Assembly: GCA_020721445.1 (NCBI GenBank)
Contig: DYMU01000010.1
Span: 1 to 64,000 of the forward strand
Direction of reading: 5' to 3'
Origin: Gemmobacter nectariphilus
Lineage (GTDB): Bacteria > Pseudomonadota > Alphaproteobacteria > Rhodobacterales > Rhodobacteraceae
DNA length: 64,000 bases
This document shows positions 56,981-64,000 of this stretch, in pieces. Under the pieces are notes generated by a model, which was given only the letters and a program-made list of their open reading frames with translations, was not told the origin of the DNA and did no database searches. Positions within the stretch are counted from its first letter, which is position 1. Each line of letters starts with the position of its first letter. The translations under genes were made by a program, and so were the position numbers.

Positions 56981-57978
56981 CAGGGGCACGCCGCCGCCCC
57001 GCCGGTTGCAACGCAGTTTGACAGCACCACTTGTCCATGCTCGAACAGTTCCGAAGATGAACTTACCGGGTTGAAGACCAGCACCGCAGCGACTTCGCTT
57101 GCGTCGATACCGCCGAACAGGCCGCCATAGGTTCCTGCGGCGACATACCCTGTGGGGTCCAATCTCTGAACGCTATTGGTAAAGCTGCCGTCGGCGGCGA
57201 TGTTGGTGGATGTCAGGGCAATAGCAGCCAAGGCAGGACCAGTCGAACCATCGTTGTTTATCTGGCTACGCTGATCAACACCGCCAGAAACGCGCATTTC
57301 GGCGAAATCTGCGGTGATCAGCGCACGCCCCGTTGTCCGTGTTGCTTGCTCGGGGTTCAAACTTCCGTCCGGTCCCGACGGTGTCGGTGTCCCGGTGTTG
57401 AGCAGACCAACGTAACTGCCCGAGTAGTTGAAGCGGCCAGTGCTTTTCTGGTCATTGACCTCGGTTTCTGTCGGCACCGTGAAGACGTCTGTGCGATACA
57501 TCGCACCACCGCCGTGATACTCGGCAAACTGACCGCCATCCACGGCAACCATGCTTGTCACTGTCCCTGCAGTCTTTATCAAGGCCACGACCTTGCGGTT
57601 GGAAGTCGTGCTTTGGTAGGTATAGGCCTCATACCCATTCAGATTAAGCGTTGGATCGCGATCATAGGGGCCGGACAGGTCTTGCGCATCGATCGTGATT
57701 TGCAGGGTGGGTGCAGCCGCAACCCAGTCTTGCAAAGCCGCCGCTGTCGCCGCCTGGTCCACGTTCTGGGCCACAGCCGCGGGCAGTCGCGCATCTTCGG
57801 TGGTTGTTCCATCGCCGTCAGTGCCGTCGTCGTCGCCACCGTCGACGTCGCCATCCGTCGAGCATTCTTCCGGGCTGAACGGGTTTTTACCGCAGACGGC
57901 TTCGTTGCCGAACGGGTTTCCACCGCAGCCGGCAACGGCAAGCCCGGCCACAAGGGCCGCGATCATACGCCAATACAT
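56980..57978 (-). CDS. Surface lipoprotein candidate, TbpB/HpuA-like barrel domain
   Basis: 332 aa. Lipobox AVAGC gives a lipidated Cys at about residue 18. It is followed by an acidic Asp/Gly-rich tether (CSTDGDVDGGDDDGTDGDG), as in surface-exposed lipoproteins. The rest is beta-rich with the GRFNYSGSYVGLL and FGGIDASEVAAVLVFNP segments characteristic of the TbpB-type eight-strand barrel of Slam substrates. ATG at 57978 follows an AGCAGG ribosome binding site. It is the first gene of the pair with the Slam-like exporter. Ligand unknown (iron, heme or other cargo). Confidence 0.65.
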   Translation of the reverse strand: MYWRMIAALVAGLAVAGCGGNPFGNEAVCGKNPFSPEECSTDGDVDGGDDDGTDGDGTTTEDARLPAAVAQNVDQAATAAALQDWVAAAPTLQITIDAQDLSGPYDRDPTLNLNGYEAYTYQSTTSNRKVVALIKTAGTVTSMVAVDGGQFAEYHGGGAMYRTDVFTVPTETEVNDQKSTGRFNYSGSYVGLLNTGTPTPSGPDGSLNPEQATRTTGRALITADFAEMRVSGGVDQRSQINNDGSTGPALAAIALTSTNIAADGSFTNSVQRLDPTGYVAAGTYGGLFGGIDASEVAAVLVFNPVSSSSELFEHGQVVLSNCVATGGAAACP

Positions 57979-58281
57979 GATTACCTGCTCGATTTGAGTG
58001 TTCTTTTGTGGATAAAATTGCCTGTAACCCCGCAATCTGTCAACGAATCCATGCCCCTGCATCCGTTCGTGATGCAGAATTGCCGCGCACCCTTGCGATG
58101 ATTACCCAACCTCTCGTATCCTGACGGCCGGTTTACGCTACATCTGCCAAAATCCGGGGATTCGAAAAATCTTCGCTTGCCGTGAAATGTCAGGCGGTGC
58201 CGCGACAGAGGCGGTCTGTGGGGTGACGGATTCAAGCCTGGGCCACCTTCTGGCCGAGCATTCCAAGGGACGGGAAACGAC
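57979..58281. promoter_or_regulatory. Control region between lipoprotein operon and thyA
   Basis: 303 bp, divergent, AT-richer than its surroundings. No gene, dyad or Fur/Irr-like box stood out convincingly. The lipoprotein ribosome binding site and the thyA GGGACGGGA box lie at its two ends. Confidence 0.35.
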
Positions 58282-59115
58282 TTGCAGCAGTATCACGACG
58301 CGCTTCGCACGGTTCTTGACCATGGCGAGCCATCGACGGACCGGACCGGCACCGGCACGATTTCGTATTTTGGCCTGCAATCGCGCTATCGTCTGTCGGA
58401 TGGGTTTCCGTTGGTGACCACCAAGAAGCTGCATCTGCGGTCGATCATTCATGAGCTGTTGTGGTTCCTGTCAGGCGATACCAACATCGGCTATCTGCGC
58501 GACAACGGCGTGTCGATCTGGAACGAATGGGCCGACGAAAATGGCGACCTTGGCCCGGTCTATGGTCAGCAATGGCGGGCGTTTCCGGCTTTGGTGCCGA
58601 CCGGCGACAGCAAGGATGGCAAGCCGTTGTATTTCGGGCGTGGGGTTGATCAGGTCTCGCAACTGATCGACACCATCAAGACGAACCCCGACAGCCGCCG
58701 CATGATTGTCTCGGCCTGGAACCCCGGCGACGTGCCGCGGATGGCGTTGCCGCCGTGTCACACGCTGTGGCAGGTCCGGGTTCTGAACGGGCGGTTGCAT
58801 CTGCAACTGTATCAGCGGTCGGCGGACATGTTTCTTGGCGTGCCGTTCAACATTGCGTCCTATGCGCTGTTGCAGATGATGCTGGCGCATGTGACGGGCT
58901 ATCAGCCGGGGGATTTCGTGCACAGCATAGGTGATGCGCATATCTATTCCAACCATATGGATCAGGTCCGCCTGCAACTGTCGCGCAGCCCGAAGGCGCT
59001 GCCGCAGCTGCGGATCACGCGCGATGTGGCATCGATCTTCGACTTACGATACGAGGATTTCGAGGTGGTGGGCTATGCCCCCGATCCGGCGATTTCCGCA
59101 CCCGTGGCGGTCTAG
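58282..59115 (+). CDS. thyA: Thymidylate synthase (ThyA)
   Basis: 277 aa. It converts dUMP to dTMP with methylene-THF. The nucleophile is Cys159 in [12 protein letters not shown], with dUMP-binding Arg in [10 protein letters not shown] and the [16 protein letters not shown] motif. The start is TTG at 58282 (no ATG or GTG gives a full N terminus); GGGACGGGA lies upstream. It is directly followed by folA (three bases), which regenerates the folate. Confidence 0.96.
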   Translation: MQQYHDALRTVLDHGEPSTDRTGTGTISYFGLQSRYRLSDGFPLVTTKKLHLRSIIHELLWFLSGDTNIGYLRDNGVSIWNEWADENGDLGPVYGQQWRAFPALVPTGDSKDGKPLYFGRGVDQVSQLIDTIKTNPDSRRMIVSAWNPGDVPRMALPPCHTLWQVRVLNGRLHLQLYQRSADMFLGVPFNIASYALLQMMLAHVTGYQPGDFVHSIGDAHIYSNHMDQVRLQLSRSPKALPQLRITRDVASIFDLRYEDFEVVGYAPDPAISAPVAV

Positions 59116-59118
59116 GCC

Positions 59119-59598
59119 ATGATCACGCTGATTGTCGCGCGGGGCCGCAACGGGGCCATTGGTCGGAACGGGGCGATCCCATGGGACGTGCCTGAGGATC
59201 TGAAGTTCTTTCAGCGCGAAACGCTGGGTGGTGCTGTGATCATGGGCCGCACCACATGGGAGGGCCTGCCGGTCAGGCCGCTGCCCAAGCGGTTCAACAT
59301 TGTGGTTTCCGCGAATGCATCGGTGGCCGAGGTTGTGGCACCTTCGGTCGCGGCGGCGATTGCCTTGGCGCAGGGGCAGGGCCAGCCGCGCATCTACGGC
59401 ATCGGCGGCGCGCAAATCTATGCCGAGATGCTGCCGCTGGCCCACCGGATGCTGATTTCCGAGGTCGATCTTGAGGTTACGGATGCCGATACCTTCTTTC
59501 CGGCTTTTGACCCCGCCCTGTGGGTCAAGATCGGCCAATGGCCAGTGCGCCTGTCTGGTCCGGCATGCTGGGCGCACGAATACCTGAGGCGGCTGTAA
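59119..59598 (+). CDS. folA: Dihydrofolate reductase
   Basis: 159 aa. It recycles the dihydrofolate produced by ThyA. Motifs: [24 protein letters not shown] opening, [11 protein letters not shown], and the [17 protein letters not shown] segment with the NADPH phosphate-binding glycines. Both are co-transcribed with thyA, separated by three bases. Confidence 0.94.
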   Translation: MITLIVARGRNGAIGRNGAIPWDVPEDLKFFQRETLGGAVIMGRTTWEGLPVRPLPKRFNIVVSANASVAEVVAPSVAAAIALAQGQGQPRIYGIGGAQIYAEMLPLAHRMLISEVDLEVTDADTFFPAFDPALWVKIGQWPVRLSGPACWAHEYLRRL

Positions 59599-59686
59599 GA
59601 TCACCCCTCGGACCGCGACCCGATGGCTGTCGCCTTTACCGCCGCCCGCGCCAACGGTAAGAAGCCCGCGTTCCAAGGAGGGTGGC

Positions 59687-60286
59687 ATGATCTTTACAGT
59701 CGCGATCGACGGTCCGGCGGCGGCGGGCAAGGGCACCATCAGCCGGGAGGTGGCGGCGCGTTTTGGCTTTGCGCATCTGGACACCGGGCTTTTGTATCGG
59801 GCGGTGGGGGTGCTGGGCGGCGATCCGGCACAGGCCGCGCGGACCCTGCGCCCCGAAGACCTGACCCGCGCCGATCTGCGCAGCCTTGAGGCCGGCCAAG
59901 CGGCCTCGCGGGTGGCGGCAATCCCCGAGGTGCGGGCGGCTTTGGTCGATTTTCAGCGCCGCTTTGCCCGGCGGCCGGGCGGGGCCGTGCTGGATGGTCG
60001 CGACATCGGCACGGTGATCTGCCCCGAGGCCGAGGCAAAGCTTTATGTCACCGCCAGCCCGCAGGTGCGCGCGCATCGTCGCTGGTGCGAGGTGGGGGGG
60101 GACGAGGCCAATGTGCTGGCCGAGGTGCAGGAACGCGATGCCCGTGACATGGGCCGCGCCAATGCCCCGTTGCGCCCGGCCCAGGATGCGGTGATCCTGG
60201 ACACCAGCGCCATGACCATCGACGAGGCCGTTGCCCGCGCCGTGGCGGTGATTGCGGCCCGACGCGGTGAACACCCTTACGCTTAA
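59687..60286 (+). CDS. cmk: (d)CMP kinase
   Basis: 199 aa. Phosphorylates CMP/dCMP. Walker A GPAAAGKG occurs at 9-16; the CMP-binding part has the [10 protein letters not shown] and [13 protein letters not shown] segments. It is a little shorter than E. coli Cmk (about 227) but complete. A strong AAGGAGGGTGGC ribosome binding site precedes the ATG. In most alphaproteobacteria cmk is directly upstream of rpsA; here a nitroreductase gene lies between them. Confidence 0.93.
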   Translation: MIFTVAIDGPAAAGKGTISREVAARFGFAHLDTGLLYRAVGVLGGDPAQAARTLRPEDLTRADLRSLEAGQAASRVAAIPEVRAALVDFQRRFARRPGGAVLDGRDIGTVICPEAEAKLYVTASPQVRAHRRWCEVGGDEANVLAEVQERDARDMGRANAPLRPAQDAVILDTSAMTIDEAVARAVAVIAARRGEHPYA

Positions 60287-60442
60287 GTTCAGACGCGGCT
60301 GAACACAGGTGCGGTCAGCACCGTCACGGTTAGCACAGTCCCTGTGCGCCAACCGCCATGGCCGCCGGGACCGGGATGCTTATCTGTGCGTTCATACAAA
60401 AAGCCTGCAAGGTTGCAGGCTTTGCACAAAAGGACGTTCCCC

Positions 60443-61072
60443 ATGCTGACCGAAAAGCTGAACTGGCGCTATGCCACCAAAAAGATGGACCCGGCCAAAA
60501 CCGTGCCACAAGACAAGGTGGACCGTATCTTGCAGGCGGTGCAGCTTGCGCCCACCTCCAGCGGGTTGCAGCCGTTCGAGGTGATCGTCGTCACCAACCC
60601 CGAGGTGAAGGCGAAGCTGCGCGCGGTGGCCTTTGATCAGGCGCAGATCACCGATGGCAGCCATGTTCTGGTCTTTGCCGCATGGGACAACTACACCGCC
60701 GAACGGATTGACGCGGTTGTGGCCCAGACCGCGGCCGAGCGCGGCGCGTCAGAGACGCTGACCGGCTATTATGAACGGCTTAAAGCGACATACCTGCCGC
60801 GTTCGCCCGAGGTGAACTTTGAACACGCCGCGCGTCAGGCCTACATTGCCTTTGGCCTCGCGCTGACGGCGGCGGCCTTCGAGGGCGTCGACAGCACGCC
60901 GATGGAAGGCTTTGACCCGGCACAGGTGGATGACATCCTTGGCCTGCGGGCGCGCGGCCTGCGCTCGGTCACGCTGTTGCCGCTGGGTTATCGCGCGGCG
61001 ACGGGTGACTGGCTTCTGGGTGCCAAGAAAGTGCGCCGACCGCTTGAGGCCATGGTCAGCGAAGTCGCCTGA
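60443..61072 (+). CDS. NAD(P)H-dependent nitroreductase family flavoprotein
   Basis: 209 aa FMN oxidoreductase of the NfsB/YodC type. FMN-binding features: KLNWRYATKKMD opening with the Arg-Tyr pair, QLAPTSSGLQPFEVIVV, and the C-terminal RSVTLLPLGYRAATGDWL. Substrate is likely quinones or nitro-compounds (inference). ATG at 60443 is the family start. It lies between cmk and rpsA. Confidence 0.88.
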   Translation: MLTEKLNWRYATKKMDPAKTVPQDKVDRILQAVQLAPTSSGLQPFEVIVVTNPEVKAKLRAVAFDQAQITDGSHVLVFAAWDNYTAERIDAVVAQTAAERGASETLTGYYERLKATYLPRSPEVNFEHAARQAYIAFGLALTAAAFEGVDSTPMEGFDPAQVDDILGLRARGLRSVTLLPLGYRAATGDWLLGAKKVRRPLEAMVSEVA

Positions 61073-61090
61073 CCAGCCCGTTTGTGATGC

Positions 61091-61120
61091 GGCGGTTTCC
61101 GAAAGCGGAAGCCGCCTTTT
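61091..61120 (+). terminator. Terminator after nitroreductase
   Basis: GGCGGTTTCCG and CGGAAGCCGCC form an 11-bp stem, loop AAAG, followed by TTTT. It separates the nitroreductase from rpsA. Confidence 0.8.
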
Positions 61121-61274
61121 CCTTGCCAGCAAGGCCTGATCGGGCTATATGCGCGCATCCTGACAAGACTCGCAGCACCCGCTTTGCCGGTGTTGGGCGG
61201 TTTTTCAAGGGCCACCAAAGACCGGCGGAGCCAACCGCATGGCCAGAAAATCATGAAAAAGGACTGATCAACGC

Positions 61275-62957
61275 ATGTGCGCTAAAGCATCTATGGAAGA
61301 CTTCGAAGCCCTGTTGAAGGAAAGCTTCGAAATTGACACCCCCGAAGAGGGGTCTGTTGTCAAAGGCCGGGTCATCGCGATCGAAGCGGGCCAGGCCATC
61401 ATCGACGTCGGCTACAAAATGGAAGGCCGCATCGATCTGAAAGAATTTGCCAACCCCGGCGAACAGGCTGACATCAATGTCGGCGATGAAGTCGAGGTGT
61501 ATCTGGACCGCGTCGAAAACAGCCGCGGTGAAGCCCAGATCAGCCGTGAAAAGGCCAAGCGCGAAGAAGCTTGGGACCGTCTGGAAAAGGCCTATGCCTC
61601 GGAAACCCGCGTCGACGGCGCGATCTTTGGCCGCGTCAAAGGTGGCTTCACCGTTGATCTGGGCGGCGCTGTGGCGTTCTTGCCCGGCAGCCAGGTTGAC
61701 GTGCGTCCCGTGCGTGATGCGGGCCCGCTGATGGGCATGAAGCAGCCGTTCCAGATTCTGAAAATGGACCGTCGCCGTGGCAACATCGTGGTGTCGCGCC
61801 GTGCCATCCTGGAAGAAAGCCGCGCCGAACAGCGCGCCGAAGTCATCGGCAACCTGACCGAAGGTCAGACCGTCGATGGTGTGGTCAAGAACATCACCGA
61901 ATACGGCGCGTTCGTCGATCTGGGCGGCGTTGACGGCCTGCTGCACGTGACCGACATGGCCTGGCGTCGCGTCAACCACCCGTCGGAGATCCTTGCCATT
62001 GGTGAGACCGTCAAGGTGCAGGTCATCAAGATCAACAAGGAAACCCACCGGATTTCCCTGGGCATGAAGCAGTTGCAGGAAGATCCGTGGGATGCGGTCG
62101 AACGCGCCTATCCGATCGGCTCGGTCCACAAGGGCCGTGTCACCAACATCACCGACTACGGCGCGTTTGTCGAGTTGGAGGCTGGTGTCGAAGGTCTGGT
62201 GCACGTATCGGAAATGTCGTGGACCAAGAAGAACGTCCATCCCGGCAAGATCGTCTCGACCAGCCAGGAAGTCGATGTCATGGTGCTGGAGATCGACAGC
62301 GCCAAGCGTCGCGTGTCACTGGGCCTGAAGCAAACCCAGCGCAACCCGTGGGAAGTGTTCGCCGAGAACAACCCGGTTGGGTCGACCATCGAAGGCGAAG
62401 TCAAGAACATCACCGAATTCGGTCTGTTCATCGGTCTGGACAACGACATCGACGGCATGGTTCACTTGTCCGACCTGTCGTGGGACCAGCGCGGCGAAGA
62501 TGCCATTGCCAACTATCGCAAGGGTGATGTCGTCAAGGCCGCCGTGTCGGAAGTCGATGTCGAGAAAGAGCGGATCTCGCTTTCGGTCAAGGCACTGGGC
62601 GACGACACCTTTACCGATGCGGTGGACGGGGTGAAGCGCGGGTCGGTGATCACGGTCGAAGTGACCGCGATCGAAGACGGTGGCGTTGAAGTGGAATACA
62701 ACGGCGCCAAGTCGTTCATCCGCCGCAGCGACCTGAGCCGTGACCGTGGCGACCAACGCCCCGAGCGGTTCTCGGTCGGTGACAAGGTTGACGTGCGCGT
62801 GACCAACATCGATCCGAAAACCCGTCGTCTGGGTCTGTCGATCAAGGCACGCGAGATTGCCGAAGAGAAAGAAGCGGTTGAGCAGTATGGCTCGTCCGAT
62901 TCGGGCGCAAGCCTTGGCGATATTCTGAGCGCGGCTTTGAAAGCCGACAAGAACTGA
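61275..62957 (+). CDS. rpsA: 30S ribosomal protein S1
   Basis: 560 aa, with six S1 OB-fold RNA-binding repeats. Repeats 3-5 show the VKNITEYGAFVDLGGVDGLLH type motif most clearly. It binds mRNA leaders on the 30S subunit. The start at 61275 reads MCAKASMEDFEALLKE, the usual N terminus. It is followed by an ACCCG/GGGTT hairpin and then the GGCCCC/GGGGCC hairpin before ihfB. Confidence 0.96.
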   Translation: MCAKASMEDFEALLKESFEIDTPEEGSVVKGRVIAIEAGQAIIDVGYKMEGRIDLKEFANPGEQADINVGDEVEVYLDRVENSRGEAQISREKAKREEAWDRLEKAYASETRVDGAIFGRVKGGFTVDLGGAVAFLPGSQVDVRPVRDAGPLMGMKQPFQILKMDRRRGNIVVSRRAILEESRAEQRAEVIGNLTEGQTVDGVVKNITEYGAFVDLGGVDGLLHVTDMAWRRVNHPSEILAIGETVKVQVIKINKETHRISLGMKQLQEDPWDAVERAYPIGSVHKGRVTNITDYGAFVELEAGVEGLVHVSEMSWTKKNVHPGKIVSTSQEVDVMVLEIDSAKRRVSLGLKQTQRNPWEVFAENNPVGSTIEGEVKNITEFGLFIGLDNDIDGMVHLSDLSWDQRGEDAIANYRKGDVVKAAVSEVDVEKERISLSVKALGDDTFTDAVDGVKRGSVITVEVTAIEDGGVEVEYNGAKSFIRRSDLSRDRGDQRPERFSVGDKVDVRVTNIDPKTRRLGLSIKAREIAEEKEAVEQYGSSDSGASLGDILSAALKADKN

Positions 62958-62983
62958 TCAAATAACCCGTTTGGGTTGCTAAA

Positions 62984-63007
62984 GGCCCCGCCGAAAGGTG
63001 GGGCCTA
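62984..63007 (+). terminator. Hairpin terminator candidate after rpsA
   Basis: AGGCCCC (62984-62990) and GGGGCCT (63001-63007) form the stem. Only a short T tract follows, so read-through to ihfB is possible. Confidence 0.5.
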
Positions 63008-63138
63008 TTCGTATGGCACGGGGATTTCAGCATTTTCATTTGTGTGCCACGATGATTTTTGCCTATAGTCGGCATAACCAATCACAGTGGCGGCAGCTTG
63101 TGCAACACAGCGAACCGACCACAGGGGGGACACTTCGG

Positions 63139-63423
63139 ATGATCCGTTCGGAACTGATCCAGAAAATTGCGGACGAAAATCCGCATCTGACGCAGCGCCA
63201 TGTCGAGCGCATCGTCAACACCGTGTTTGAAGAGATTATCGAGGCCCTTGCCAAGGGGGACCGGGTCGAACTGCGCGGCTTTGGCGCGTTCTCGGTCAAG
63301 GCGCGCGATGCGCGTGTCGGGCGCAACCCCCGCACCGGCGAAGCGGTCGAGGTGGAGGACAAGAAGGTTCCCTTCTTCAAGACCGGCAAGCTTCTCCGCG
63401 ACAGATTGAACGGCAAGGGCTGA
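63139..63423 (+). CDS. ihfB: Integration host factor subunit beta
   Basis: 94 aa IHF/HU fold DNA-bending protein. [20 protein letters not shown] opening, the [20 protein letters not shown] core, and the beta-arm with RNPRTGE that intercalates in the minor groove. Partner of IhfA (elsewhere). The rpsA - ihfB order is conserved in proteobacteria. The ATG at 63139 follows the CTTCGG. Confidence 0.95.
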   Translation: MIRSELIQKIADENPHLTQRHVERIVNTVFEEIIEALAKGDRVELRGFGAFSVKARDARVGRNPRTGEAVEVEDKKVPFFKTGKLLRDRLNGKG

Positions 63424-63500
63424 TCCACGCGTTTTGGCTTGCGCACCGGCACGCCGGGTCCGATAGTCACTACAAAGGTCCGTTTTCGGAGGTTCCGCCG

Positions 63501-63860
63501 ATGATCCGCTACTTGCGTTATCTGTTTCTGGTTGCTCTGGCTGCCGTGCTGTTGACCGTCGCACTGGGCAACCGTGGCGTTGTCACCCTCAAGGCGATGC
63601 CCGATGACCTGGCGGCCTTTGCCGGGTTCGGGCTGCAAATCGACCTGCCGCTCTATGCGGTGATCTTTGCCAGCATCGCGGCGGGTCTGCTGATCGGCTT
63701 TTTCTGGGAATGGCTGCGCGAACACAAGCACCGTTCGGTTGCTGTGTCCAAGTCGCGTCAGGTGACCCGGTTGGAGCGGGAGCTTGCCGTGATGCGCGAC
63801 GCCAAGGCCGAGCACAAGGATGATATCCTTGCCCTGCTGGACCAGCGCAAAGCAAGCTGA
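63501..63860 (+). CDS. LapA domain (DUF1049) inner-membrane protein
   Basis: 119 aa. Two membrane helices (about 5-25 and 50-74, LYAVIFASIAAGLLIGFF) with a short loop, then a basic coiled-coil tail (about 75-117, RQVTRLERELAVM). In E. coli LapA acts with LapB to control LpxC turnover and LPS synthesis. Only the membrane protein is here. It lies between ihfB and trpF, a conserved Rhodobacterales order. Confidence 0.85.
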   Translation: MIRYLRYLFLVALAAVLLTVALGNRGVVTLKAMPDDLAAFAGFGLQIDLPLYAVIFASIAAGLLIGFFWEWLREHKHRSVAVSKSRQVTRLERELAVMRDAKAEHKDDILALLDQRKAS

Positions 63861-63863
63861 CCC

Positions 63864-64000
63864 TTGGCAGATATCCGGGTAAAGATCTGTGGTCTGCGGA
63901 CCCTGTCGGATGTTGCCTGCGTGGCAGCAGCGGGGGCCGCATATGCGGGATTTGTGTTCTTTCCCAAAAGTCCCCGGCACCTGAGCATCCCCGCAGCCCG
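63864..64000 (+). CDS. trpF: Phosphoribosylanthranilate isomerase (5' part, cut by window end)
   Basis: The first 45 residues are visible from a TTG start at 63864, three bases after the preceding stop: KICGLRTLSDVACVAAAG, AAYAGFVFFPKSPRHLS, both diagnostic for TrpF (catalytic Cys in KICG). It isomerises PRA to CdRP in tryptophan synthesis. The rest lies beyond the window. Confidence 0.9.
   Translation, partial: MADIRVKICGLRTLSDVACVAAAGAAYAGFVFFPKSPRHLSIPAA

Overview
The window looks like a chromosomal segment of an alphaproteobacterium of the order Rhodobacterales. The evidence is high GC content, the gene order cmk ... rpsA - ihfB - LapA-domain gene - trpF, a Suv3-like helicase next to an S4 protein, a 7Fe ferredoxin and carD, an aerobic-type cobaltochelatase (CobS/CobT), and a dispersed AT-cored intergenic repeat (AAATACTCCCGCCGGAGG / AAATATCCCGGGG type). 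It is gene-dense, mostly housekeeping DNA. I see no insertion sequence, prophage, integrase or CRISPR array.

Layout. 0-6.6 kb: hydrolase, SCP2 protein, TPR protein, Suv3-like helicase, S4 protein, ferredoxin, CarD. 6.6-8.5 kb: divergent cobS/cobT for the nucleotide loop of cobalamin. 8.5-18.8 kb: a CPA2 antiporter, a very large fusion protein (PilM/GspL-like head, Pro-rich linker, one membrane span, PilP/GspC-like tail), a SIMPL protein, O-acetylhomoserine sulfhydrylase, a divergent Lrp/LysE pair, a glycosyltransferase-like protein and a secreted unknown. 18.8-22.3 kb: a four-gene Mn/Zn/Fe ABC importer behind a 15-bp palindrome. 22.3-26.5 kb: hisB-hisH-(two opposite-strand genes)-hisA-hisF-hisE. 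26.7-31.9 kb: CoA-binding protein, unknown gene, rlmB, tRNA-Tyr, then a membrane LuxR regulator divergent from a diheme cytochrome and a PQQ-type propeller protein, and a CAU-anticodon tRNA.

32-42.5 kb: purM-purN, rnd, lipoprotein, sufE, aminopeptidase P, cobaltochelatase cobS-cobT, exported msrB, a J-domain protein, bolA. 42.6-48.3 kb: GlcG/HbpS protein, photolyase/cryptochrome with a 58-residue DUF2256 partner, katG divergent from oxyR. 48.4-54.8 kb: GNAT enzyme, tgt, two unknown genes (one PAS-like plus zinc ribbon), lon, an HU-type protein and tRNA-Val. 55-58 kb: gloA and a translationally coupled pair, a surface-type lipoprotein and a TPR plus beta-barrel outer-membrane protein resembling a Slam exporter/substrate pair. 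58.3-64 kb: thyA-folA, cmk, nitroreductase, rpsA, ihfB, LapA-domain gene, and the start of trpF.

The most promising leads for something undescribed are the Slam-like lipoprotein pair (55.6-58.0 kb), the PilM/GspL-PilP/GspC fusion (10.4-13.6 kb), and the LuxR/diheme cytochrome/propeller locus (29.0-31.8 kb). All functional calls are from reading motifs in the translated sequence; no database search was run.
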